Assembly: GCA_947471745.1 (NCBI GenBank)
Contig: CANJKZ010000092.1
Span: forward strand, 1,612,001 to 1,676,000
Reading direction: 5' to 3'
Source: Closterium sp. Naga37s-1
Taxonomy: Eukaryota; Streptophyta; Zygnematophyceae; Desmidiales; Closteriaceae
DNA: 64,000 nt
In this document: positions 11,101 to 19,711 of the stretch, piece by piece
Layout: each line of letters opens with the position of its first letter
Numbering within the stretch: the stretch's first letter is position 1
Notes under the pieces: generated by a model
Seen by the model: the letters and a program-made list of their open reading frames with translations, nothing else
Database searches by the model: none
Told to the model about the DNA's origin: nothing
Program-made: the position numbers and the translations under genes

Positions 11101-13791
11101 GGTATGTGGCGAGAGGGAATGGTAAGTTGAGCTGAGAGGAGACGAGGCTGGCTGTGATGAAGTAGATGGACCCGTTTGTGGCGCAGCACAGCAGACACCA
11201 CACCTGCAGGGGCGGATAGCACAGTGCATTGCAGTGCAGTGCGGTGGAGTGCAGTTGAGTGAAGTCAATACAGCCTTTGATAGCGCAGAAAAGACACCAC
11301 ACCTGCAGGATTGGAGTGTGAGAGGGTTCATTGTGACTTAGTGCGGTGCAGTGCGGTTGAGAGAGATAAAAGAACGGGGCATGAGAAATTGAGCTGCGGA
11401 ATAACCCAGATCAACCCTTGGTGGTGCAGCAGCAAATACACCACACCTGGAAAACCTGAGTGCGGGATAGCCTGGTTTTGTGCTGTTCAGTGTAGTATGT
11501 CGTGCAGCAACCCCACATAACATATCCGGAAGTGTATCTTTGCTAAGCTCTTGGAGGGAGGATGACCAGCATCAGGTGATGCACATGAAACAAGATAGGG
11601 GAGGATGCGAAGCAGTGCAGCGCTGTTTTCTGTGCAGGGACGAGATGATGAGGCATGGGACGATGAGGTATGGGCCGATGAGGCATGAAACGAACAGAAC
11701 TTGAGCGAGGAAGGGTGACCATGGAATGGATAGAACGTGGGAGAGAAACGCAAGTTGGTGCTGGTAGGTACCAATGCACAACGGGTTAGCATCGCACAGC
11801 AAAACCATCAGGTAATCGTGCAGTGACATGTGACGTTGATCAGCTCACAAACTCTGTTGGGCAGCTCACAAACCCTGTTGGGCAGCTCACAACCCCTGTG
11901 GGCAGCTCACAAACCCTCTTGGGCAGCTCACAAACCCTCTTGGGCAGCTCACAAACCCTCTTGGGCAGCTCACAAACCCTCTTGGGCAGCTCACAAACCC
12001 TCTTGGGCAGCTCACAAACCCTCTTGGGCAGCTCACAAACCCTCTTGGGCAGCTCACAAAGCCTCTTGGGCAGCTCACAAACCCTCTTGGGCAGCTCACA
12101 AACCCTCTTGGGCAGCTCACAAACCCTCTTGGGCAGCTCACGAACCCTCTTGGGCAGCTCACAAACCATCTTGGGCAGCTCACAAACCCTCTTGGGCAGC
12201 TCACAAACCCTGTTGGGCAGCTCACAAACCCTGTTGGGCAGCTCACAAACCCTGTTGGGCAGCTCACAAACCCTGTTGGGCAGCTCACAAACCCTGTTGG
12301 GCAGCTCACGAACCCTGTTGGGCAGCTCACAAACCCCCTTGGGCAGCTCACGAACCCTGTTGGGCAGATCACAAACAAGCCCCATCGGGTAACTGACCTG
12401 CCAGAAGGGTGGCGCGGCTATCCTTTGACTGAGCACGAGCCACAGGCCGCCGTACCCCACGAAGCCCTGCCAGGTGAGGGGAGAGGGATCACACGCGGGA
12501 GAGAGGGATCACACAGGGCACAGACGGTCGCATGGGGCAGAGAGGGTCACACGAGGCAGCGAGGGGCAGAGGCACCTAGAGACAGGCAGGGAGGCGCGGA
12601 GGGGGGAAAGAGGCAGAAATGTTGTGGACAAGGCCACACAGATGAGCAGGCACGGACCACAGGTGAGACGAGGCCTGGAGATCGCTGCCAGGGAGAGAGG
12701 TAGGGGCATGAGGCGGTATGAAGGCGCTGGCAGCATCTGAACGTGATGGACTTACATTGCTGGTGCCATTGGGAATGGGAATAGCAATGGCAGTGGGGAT
12801 GGGAACAGTGGCAATGGCTACGGCTATGGCTGTAGCTATGGCAGGGAATGGTGATGGCAATGGCAATGATATGGCCATGGCAATGTGAATGCCAATGTGA
12901 ACGTGAATGGAAATGGCAATGCCAATGCAAATGTCAGTGTCAGTGTGAATGTCAACATCAATGCCATAATCACTACCAATAACAATGTCAGTGTCAGTGT
13001 CAGTGTCAATGCCCAGCAGACTATTGAGCATCAATAGAGTAGTGAACGGACCAGCAGAGTGCCAACAGCAATGACGAGCCATGGCGGCACCATGTCCGCA
13101 AGCAGCCCTGCGAGTAGCCCCATGTTGTCGCCCACGTCCTTGGCCACTCCCAGTGTTGTCACCGCCTGCTGGTTGTACCCCAGCACCGCCTGCACGCACA
13201 CATGAGAGCAGGCAAACGGAAAGAGAGGGTCTTTCACGTGACAAAACATGCTTACGTCCTTGGCCACCCCGAGTGTCGTCACCACGTGCTGGTTGTAACC
13301 CAGCACCTCCTGGCATTGATGGGAGCCGGCAAAGGGCAAAGAAAGGGCAGCACACTGCGTCTCCCGTCACAAGGGGAACGCGTTTCAGAGCACGCTTTAT
13401 GTACCCCAGAACTTCCTGCACGCATACACGAGAGCAGGCAAACAGCAGCGGACTGTGTCTGACGATCATTCCGTGTGCTCACAAGCGCGTGTGTGGTTCC
13501 ACACCCAGGCTGCTACCAGGCAGAGGTACACCAGCATATCCTGTGCAGCCAGGAAAGGTACGAGGGGGATGAGAGACTGCCATGAGAGGAAACGCGAGGA
13601 GAAGGAGGTTGCGGACGGTGTTATGTGCCCGGTGAGTTAGCAACAGCAGCGGCACTGCGACGTGCCTTGATGGTCGGCGAGTATATGGCGAAGTTGTAAC
13701 TGTTACCCGCGCACGCGAGTAACCACATCGAGCCGATGAGAGAGAGCCAGCGTCCCTTGGCAAAGCCATGCGAAAGGCTTGCTTCCGCCAT
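5186..13791 (-). CDS. Nodulin-like MFS transporter, eight exons, complete
   Basis: Exons (transcript order): 13791-13666, 13189-13052, 12466-12398, 10534-10382, 9954-9843, 8805-7122, 6495-6248, 5730-5186; 3075 bp, 1024 residues, phases agree at every junction. The N-terminal half (GRWLSLIGSMWLLACAGNSY, LGYNQQAVTTLGVAKDVGDN, GFVGYGGLWLV, GFIGLSGAIFAQ) is the plant nodulin-like domain. The C-terminal half (STLDFWLLYGGL, GFGAGLTAITNLAQIGEAQG, LVSIWQFLGRLASG, YLGSLLIGFTYGG, FRLIFLILTAVCVLGA) is the second MFS half. It should be a 12-helix membrane carrier; the substrate cannot be told. Exon 8805-7122 inserts a very long Ser/Pro-rich then acidic loop of roughly 430 residues between the halves, far longer than usual. 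The first intron needs a GC donor (AAG|GCACGT). Confidence 0.85.
5890..6110. repeat. CACTAGAGGTAGGCCAA repeats in an MFS intron
   Basis: Three units begin near 5898, 5994 and 6062, each CACTAGAGGTAG(G/A)(C/T)CAA followed by (A/G)(T/C)GCA..GGCAGCT. They resemble the acceptor-side start of the last exon (CTACCTCTATGAG in sense), so they may be eroded junction copies. Palindromic AGGCGCCT motifs are mixed in. Confidence 0.55.
6596..6942 (-). repeat. Two upstream copies of MFS exon 6495-6248
   Basis: The copy at 6748-6596 begins after an intact CACAG acceptor and encodes LAAIQLLMAVGHLASALAPP through GGLCSVMPVIA with a short deletion after HGM. The copy from 6942 to about 6850 also keeps its acceptor and encodes ALAAIQLLMAAGHLAF before an internal deletion. 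Both lie upstream of the true exon in transcript order. Confidence 0.85.
8886..9590 (-). repeat. Three upstream copies of the start of MFS exon 8805-7122
   Basis: Copies begin after AG acceptors at 8961, 9420 and 9590 and encode PKAAAEETADFSLILRLCML, PKEAAEESAGF and PKVAAEEGANFSLMLRLWLL, against PKVAAEESAGFSLILRLCML in the true exon. All enter in the same phase as the working exon, so alternative acceptor use would stay in frame at the junction. Confidence 0.85.
9125..9388. repeat. 16-bp minisatellite grown from exon sequence
   Basis: GAAGCCTGCGCTCTTT is repeated about 16-17 times with a few G-to-A variants. The unit is a slightly changed piece of the copied exon start (GAAGCCCGCGCTCTCC), so the array expanded inside the third exon copy. 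Confidence 0.9.
10164..10260 (-). repeat. Downstream copy of the 3' part of MFS exon 10534-10382
   Basis: In sense it reads GYFVGFIGL, stop, GAIFAQVLLG, where the true exon reads GIVVGFIGLSGAIFAQ. The in-frame TGA and other changes show it is not used as coding sequence. It keeps the CAG|GTACTA donor context. Confidence 0.75.
10541..11215 (-). repeat. 170-bp tandem array carrying the acceptor and 5' half of MFS exon 10534-10382
   Basis: Four nearly identical units spaced exactly 170 bp (GCTGAGAGGA at 10621, 10791, 10961, 11131) each contain a CTGCAG acceptor followed by codons for VWCLLCCATNGSIYFITASL. The copied exon halves end in TTACCATTCCC, without a GT donor. The true exon half begins at 10534. 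Weaker remnants of the acceptor side lie near 11290-11312 and 11420-11452. Intervening GTGCAGTGCGGT stretches are a second-level simple repeat. Confidence 0.9.
11835..12375. repeat. 21-bp minisatellite, about 25 copies
   Basis: The unit is GGGCAGCTCACAAACCCTCTT or its G-variant (CCTGTTG). The period of 21 keeps several frames open on both strands (SSQTLLG, ELPKRVC), which gives false ORFs of about 190-200 codons. It lies inside the MFS intron 12397-10535. Confidence 0.95.
12750..13020. repeat. Degenerate AATGGC/AATGTC hexanucleotide repeat in an MFS intron
   Basis: Runs of AATGGCAATGGC change gradually into GTGAATGCCAATGTGAAC and CAGTGTCAGTGTCAATG. No gene is supported; it lies between exons 13189-13052 and 12466-12398. 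Confidence 0.8.
13251..13425 (-). repeat. Two upstream copies of the start of MFS exon 13189-13052
   Basis: The copy from about 13310 to 13251 keeps an AG acceptor and encodes EVLGYNQHVVTTLGVAKDV, then meets a good GTAAGC donor, so it could be spliced as a small exon. The copy near 13424-13400 keeps the acceptor and EVLGYIKRALK only. Confidence 0.8.
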
Positions 13792-13810
13792 GATGGTCGA
13801 CGAGAAGAAC

Positions 13811-13868
13811 CGTCAATGCGTCAATGACCTGCTGACGGCCGTCAAAGCGTCAATGATCTGCTGACGGC
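13811..13868. repeat. 29-bp tandem duplication just upstream of the MFS start
   Basis: CGTCAATGCGTCAATGACCT..GCTGACGGC occurs twice back to back with two substitutions. It begins 20 bp upstream of the start codon at 13791, in the probable 5' UTR or promoter. No function can be read. Confidence 0.8.
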
Positions 13869-14709
13869 GACCGGTAAGTCAGTGTTCTACTCCATCACCC
13901 TCATTCGGGCTGAACAGAATACTCAGCTTCCTGCATTCTGATGAAAGCACGTCGGAAGAACCAATGACGCGGAGCCACTCATCACGTACTCAATGCAGGT
14001 GCCTTATTGTAAAATGTTTGAACCTCATGGATGGAAGAACTCCTCACATCAGCATTCTCTCTTACTATCAGCCAAACTACAGTTTCGCCTGCTTTCAGTC
14101 GTGTTTTATGAATTATCACAGGTTATTTTTATTTTGTCTCACGAGAAGCTATGGTTATATGAGTGAAAGCTCGAATCCTGAAGAATGTCTTGGCGGGAAA
14201 CCTTGTTGGCATATATTCTTCAAGGTTCTGATGTGCTGTGCCGCCGGGCACACCCGATTGGTAGAATTCCACATTGACATTCCCGTCTGGTTCCATGTTA
14301 TTGGTGCAACTGGGCACGTGTTGGAGGAGCAGTTCCCGTTAGTATCGTTTCGGGCAGTCTCGACAAAGAGATATAACACATCAAAATGGACATGAACTGA
14401 GATCGTCATAATGGAAATAGACAGGTAAACTAGCCAATCATATTGATTATGCAAATTACTGGTGTACTACGACCCTAGCTTCATCCATCAAGAAATAAAA
14501 AGGGAACTATTAGTGGTACAAATCAAATTCAGCATTTGGCTCAAGCACACTCTTCCTGACTGCAAATCCTGCCACCCACTCTGTTCTTCATTCTCAGTAC
14601 CCAAACAGGCATCTTCCCTGTATCCACAATTCTCCCTATTGCCAACATCCTTGGCATACCTACTCTTTCCCAACTCAGATCCTTCCTATACCCCTCTCCA
14701 ACTTCATCA
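13869..14709. other. Intergenic, nothing recognised
   Basis: AT-richer sequence between the MFS start and the end of the AP2-like gene. Short open frames on both strands show no known domain. Confidence 0.5.
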
Positions 14710-15681
14710 TCACACTCGTCCTCTCGCCCTCTTCCTTGAAGCCTGCCCTCCCTCAATGCTGCTACCAGTCTCCTCCTCCCCTTCCCCTCCAGCATACCCA
14801 TTCTCCAGTACTCCTTGCTCCCCAACCGCACCCATTCCTCCTACCCCTCCAACTTCTCCCCCTCCAACCCCTCCCAACCCTCCCACCCCTCCTACGACTC
14901 CAACCCCCCCTACCCCAACTGCCTCCCCCACCATCCCCTGTTCCACGTGCATGCCTGGGTCCAGGGCGAACATAGGCGTCTGCAGGCCGTTCATCGCGGC
15001 GGCGGCTGTAAATTTCCCCACGGGCGCAAGGGCTTGCTCCTTCCCCTTGCGCTTCTTCCGCCCGATGCGCACGGTGTCCATCTCCCCGTGCTTGCGCGCG
15101 AGGTTCTCGTAGTGCGCGCGCCACCGCGGCATGAGCTCCTCCCACCGCTGCCACTGCTTCCACGCGCCGGGGAACTTCAGAATCGTTATGAAATCGTCGT
15201 GCGACATTCGTTTCAAGCACGCCTGCTCCTCCTCCGTCAGGATAGCCGACACGGCGCGCACGCCCAGGTGGACAATCATATACGCCGCGGCGGCGTATCC
15301 CTTCGCAGCCTCCATCGGATCGTCCCACGTCCCCAGCGTGTGCCGTTGGCCGTCAAAATCGATGGAGCTTTGAAACCGGCCGTATAGGACCTTCACGCCG
15401 TGAAGCCCGGTCACAAGATTCGGTCGCCGTTTCCCTGGGACAGAGTCCGTGGATTGATCGGACGGGAGGGAATTGACAACCATGGGGAGCTTGTAACGCT
15501 CCGCTGCTGCTCCATTTAGGACCTTTGATTTCTCGGCCTTGGGCACGGGTGTTAGTGATAGGGTTAGGGAGCCGTCAACGTTGGCTTGGTGCGGTTGCAG
15601 CGCATCGTTAGCAACTTGAGCTTCAAGCGCGTCGTTGGGCGGCTGAAACCCTTCGTTCGTAGCGTGAGGCTGAAGCGCCAT
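14710..15681 (-). CDS. AP2/ERF-like DNA-binding protein, intronless
   Basis: 323 residues from the ATG at 15681. Around residues 93-140 the pattern YGRFQSSIDFDGQRHTLGTW followed by DDPMEAAKGYAAAAYMIVHLG matches the AP2/ERF fold: three beta-strands with the conserved LGTW/F turn and an AA-rich helix. It lacks the usual YRGVR..GRW..EIR wording, so it is a divergent member. Basic nuclear-localisation-type clusters are RKKRKGKEQ (about 210) and RKRARGR at the C-terminus. Residues about 235-290 are a Gly/Val repeat (GVGGVGVVGGVG). By family it is probably a nuclear transcription factor; target genes are unknown. Part of the Gly/Val tract is simple-sequence DNA. Confidence 0.65.
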   Translation of the reverse strand: MALQPHATNEGFQPPNDALEAQVANDALQPHQANVDGSLTLSLTPVPKAEKSKVLNGAAAERYKLPMVVNSLPSDQSTDSVPGKRRPNLVTGLHGVKVLYGRFQSSIDFDGQRHTLGTWDDPMEAAKGYAAAAYMIVHLGVRAVSAILTEEEQACLKRMSHDDFITILKFPGAWKQWQRWEELMPRWRAHYENLARKHGEMDTVRIGRKKRKGKEQALAPVGKFTAAAAMNGLQTPMFALDPGMHVEQGMVGEAVGVGGVGVVGGVGGLGGVGGGEVGGVGGMGAVGEQGVLENGYAGGEGEEETGSSIEGGQASRKRARGRV

Positions 15682-15784
15682 AGATTAGGAATGTTAGGAG
15701 GTTGTTCCGGGGTACCAAACGGCTAAACTTGGCGGTAAGTATCTAGATACGGTACCAAGGGGTTAATTACCGTAGGACGGATAC

Positions 15785-16265
15785 GAGAGGGTGTAACTCG
15801 GTGATGGCAAGAGCAAGGTTTTCCTACACGGTTCAGAAAGGTGCGATGCTAGATCTGTAAGGAACAACTGATAGAAGGTGAAACTCGGTGATGGCGGAAG
15901 AAAAGGGGTTTCGGACAGGTTTCACACTGCATCTGCTGGCGACTGGTGAGCGAAGGTGAAAGCCGGTGGTTGGGGAAGAGAAGGGGTTTCGTGTGCGGTG
16001 GGGAAAGATGGGGGTCCCGGAATCAACGGATGGAGAGTAATATGCGGAGGTGATAATCGACGGTTGAAAAGAGACGGTTGCAGCTGAGAAGGTGGAGGTT
16101 GCATGATCGACGGCTGTCGTTGACAGCTATCTGGAAGGTCAGGTGATATGGTGGCGGAAGGAAGGGGGTTTTGCAAGCGATTCAATCAGTCAAGGCCGAA
16201 CTTGGTGATTTGGGAAAAACAGGGGTTTCGTCTACGGTTCAGGGAGGTGCACTGCTGGACAGGTG
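15785..16265. repeat. Dispersed 50-60-bp repeat upstream of the AP2-like gene
   Basis: Four degenerate copies start near 15790, 15880, 15954 and 16195. Each follows the pattern GTGAAACTCGGTGATGG, then a purine run, then GGGGTTTCG; two copies continue with ACGGTTCAGxxAGGTGC. They lie 0.1-0.6 kb 5' of the start at 15681, where a promoter would be. No known element is recognised. Confidence 0.6.
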
Positions 16266-16269
16266 GTGT

Positions 16270-16791
16270 GGGCTGGAGGAATGGAGACAAAACGTTTTAT
16301 TTGGCATTCCCAACCAAGCCTCCACACCCTCCAAGGCTCGGTCGGTTCGGGCATCACCGATGGTACCCCTTTCGGGCTAAAACTTTTGACGAAACTGTTG
16401 TATGTGGGCATCTGATCTTGTGTAGTCTTCTGTTCAACCTTTTGCCACTTGCGATGTTTTGCTTCGAGAATTGTTATCTCAAGGAAACAAATAATCAAGC
16501 AAGGGAAATGGCCCAAACCAAAGCTGCTTTCGAATGACCCGAACGTTCGTCAAAGGAAGGACGTTACAAGCTAGGGAAATGGGCTTCTATACAAGCACTT
16601 TCACCAGTGCGATGCTGTTTATATTCGTTATTATACAGCATTAGGTGTAACAGAAAGGCAAACTTTAGCAGACCATCACCTAAATCTATCCACATGATCT
16701 AATTGACATCATGCAACTTGGGAATGCATAAAACGAACTGGGCATGCGCCTCTTCATCAATCCCTTCCCTTTCGGTCACGTTCACTTATTA
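16270..16791. other. Intergenic, nothing recognised
   Basis: Sequence between the AP2-like gene's upstream repeats and the 3' end of the stress-protein gene. No domain, RNA gene or repeat could be supported. Confidence 0.5.
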
Positions 16792-17771
16792 TCAATTTGC
16801 TACTTCACTGTCAGCATCGTCAGCCTCCCGTGTGAACTGAGAAAGAGAGATCCCTAGGCGCTTCTGCTCCTGCACTGCTCGTTTACTAAACGCCACTGAC
16901 CCTCCATTGATTGATTTGTACGTGATAACCGCGCAACTGCACTTTTTCGCACAATGAGATGCCACATCACCCGCCAGCATATACTGGAACCAGAGAGGAC
17001 AATCAAGAAAGGGGAAAAGCGGAAGAGGCAGGGGAGAAGATAAGTGTGATGTTCAAGAACGCTTGACAAGAATATTACCTAATGGCGTCCTGCGATGGAT
17101 TAGCATTCACGGTTCTTGCACCATAACCGTCTTAAAATGCCAAACACGCTGATGCATGAATGGAAAGTAATCAAACACCCTCTCAGCAAGCAACATTGTG
17201 ACTCGTACGGTTAAAGAGCAGTGAAGTACTTACATGTAATGTTCGTTTCCCCTGTGATCCAAGAACGAGTAAATCAGCTTTCTCTGCTTCGGCGACCTTG
17301 GGTATAACCTTCCTCGGATCACCCTCCTCCACTTTGACGCGCGCCGCGGGGAAACCCAGAGAGTGTATGGTCTTTGCGGCGACGTTGATTGTGTCGCGGA
17401 TGAACGCGTGGTGGGATTTGATCTCCGCCGCTGGATCCGCGAAGCCACTGTAGAGCGATGTGAGGTCCTTATCTGGCGAGAAATGCGACGCGGGTTGGGG
17501 ATGTAAATGCAGTAAGTGTATACGAGGAATGGGGATGGTAGGGAAAGGCAAACGAAAAGCAGCAGCATAAAGCACACAAGAAAGGGGAACATGCAGAGCA
17601 TAAGGGCATACCTGTAGGTCTGACATGTATTACGATCAATTTGTCTTGATCTGAGAGTATCGACTTCAGGACGAACAGAAGAGCCGCGTCGCTCGCGTCG
17701 CTCCCGTTAACGGCTACCATGATCGTTCTGGGCTGCGGCCCGGAGTCGGGCTGCTGCGATTCTTCCACCAT
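16792..17771 (-). CDS. Universal stress protein (USP family), three exons
   Basis: Exons 17771-17612, 17472-17234 and 16983-16792 join in phase to 196 residues. The order fits USPs: TIMVAVNGSDASDAALLFVL (first strand and helix), a DKLIVIHVRPT strand, a helical insert, VKVEEGDPRKVIPKVAEAEK, ADLLVLGSQGKRTL (G-S-x-G-x-R/K ATP-loop type) and a last strand CSCAVITYK. The ATP-binding G2xG9G(S/T) pattern is only partly kept: after GSQGKRTL the chain goes to YMLAGDVASHCAKK, so nucleotide binding is uncertain. A Ser/Arg-containing tail follows. It is expected to be a soluble small protein; the exact role is not deducible. The start at 17771 gives a short MVEESQQPDSG leader. Confidence 0.85.
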
Positions 17772-19290
17772 CGCTGCGTCGTCGCGGTGTTAAAGCACTA
17801 GAAGTGAGATGCGGCAGATTTCCAGGCAGGCGCGGGATTCGGGAGCTAGTCGCAGTAGAGCGCTGGGAGCACTGCTCAGCTCGCCTGGCAGCCGAGCTGG
17901 GGGAGAGACAGGATTTGCGTGTTTCCGCAGTGCTGACGTGGCGATCTCCGGCTGCAGTTGCGAGAAGAACACCAGACGTACCTAGAGCAACTGCTTGTGG
18001 GGAAGAGCCTTTTTCTTATGTTTTCAAGGCCCGGTCGAGGAACGTTTGTTTGTGGGGTAGTAGAGATACTGAGGAGAAAATTAGCATCAGAAGCCGTGAG
18101 TGAGGTGCGCTCGGGATAGCCAGCTTCAACAGGAGTACTTCTACGAAGGAATTGAAGGGACAAAGGCGCTAAAAATAGGGCCGCAGCTAGCTCGTTCCTC
18201 GCAGGTGCGACTGGAGAGAGTGTGCGGCAGTTGGTGAAGGCACCACAGTAGGTGACCCGAGCGAAAGTTCCCCCTGTCGAGAAACGCCGGGTTTCAACGC
18301 ATCGTACGTGTACATATGTAACGCCAAACAACGTTCAGTTAACACCTAACTTGCCGTACGCAGTCCGTACGGAGCGCCTCCTAACGTCTGAAAATAGCCG
18401 GAATCGTCAGAAAAGGGAGGATACCGTTCATGCACTCCAAACTGCGAGGCCGTTTTGCAAAAGCGCCAGCCATGTTCGATTGGTCAGCGCTAGGTCGACC
18501 CACCCAAGCCGAGTGGTCGGAATAAAAATCTCATCGTGTTCAGTCGTTCGCGCACGAGTACGACGTGGCATGGGGAAGAAACAGGCAAGGAAGTGATTCC
18601 AGGCGGATCCGTCCAACTCCAACCGCCAGTCTCTGGTGGCTTTCGCTCCGTCCCGTTTCGTCGCAGATCCCTCGAACGGCCATGACTGACGCCCAGAAAA
18701 TGGGCGTAGGTGCATGTCTATGGCGGCACGACGGGCTGGTCCTGGGGACGGTAGTGCTCTCCTCTCACTCATCTCGTCGTCTTGTCACTTCACATTCACA
18801 AGTTCTGTTGCACAGCAAGCCTTGCTGGTGGCGGGGCCTTCTTTCGTGTCGACTGGTCCGAGTGGTGAAATAGCCAGTGTGGTGGTGGGTTAGGGCGGGT
18901 TGGGTTGGGTGCGTTGGGTTTGGGTAGGGGTAAGTTGGGGTTTGCTCGCTCAGGTGCCGGGACGGGAGGGGTGGGGGGATGGAGGAATCGGTGTTCGCGG
19001 ATTGGTGGTTCTCCGTCGCGGCTCGACCCGCCACGAATGGGACCTTGAATCTCGGGCAGGGGGAAAGATAGGGAGGGACCATCGTGGAAAATGGGGGTGG
19101 GCGTTGAAACAGGGGGTGGGGGTGAGGGATGGAACTGGTGGGGGCTGGACGGGGTGAGGGGAAGGGAAAGCGACAAGGCCGATGTGATCGGGAATGTGGG
19201 AGTGAACGAGGCTTGCATGTGAGATAGCATTCTTCACATGCGAGCTAAAACATCTGCCGCTGTAAGAGTCTGTACTGCTAGAAGTTCTGA
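17772..19290. other. Intergenic region upstream of the USP gene
   Basis: No convincing gene. A G/T-rich stretch (GGTTGGGTTGGG type) runs at 18885-19150. The region ends at the target-site duplication TAGAG (19291-19295) where Gypsy-1 inserted. Confidence 0.5.
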
Positions 19291-19711
19291 TAGAGTGTTA
19301 CGAGTGCAATTGAGTGAGCGAACTAGAATTGCACTATCGAAGCATCACTACAATGAGCGAAGGCATGAGCGAAGAATATATAGCGAAACTACAGTGGTAA
19401 CGGTAATGCGTGGAAATTGGGGTGCGCGACGGGCCTAGCGCCGAGGTTGGGAAATGTCGAGGCGGAGGTCCGGAGCGCGGGTTACCAACCGAACCGTGTG
19501 GTTGGGTCGCGTCGTGAACAGTGGCGGGAACAGTGTCGAGGCGAGTGTCGCGAGTGGCAACGGATTACTGCTGGGTGCTGTTGGCGGGAACAGTGGTGTA
19601 CGCGCTGAGCAGGGACGCGAAGTAAGGAAAATGATTTTTCCTTACACTCCCCCCCCCCCCTCCCCCACAAGGAGGCCCTCCTTACGAAAGCGCGTGTACA
19701 TCCCGGAAATT

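Noticed and set aside
11823..12460. SSQTLLG and ELPKRVC repeat proteins of about 190-206 codons
   Set aside because: They come from a 21-bp minisatellite in an intron; frames are open on both strands with no start context or domain.
12547..12930. His-rich frame HCHFHSRSHWHS on the minus strand as a metal-binding protein
   Set aside because: It is generated by the AATGGC-type repeat in an MFS intron.
18252..19240. Small frames upstream of the USP gene as genes
   Set aside because: There is no domain, frames overlap on both strands, and part of the region is a GGTTG-rich simple stretch.
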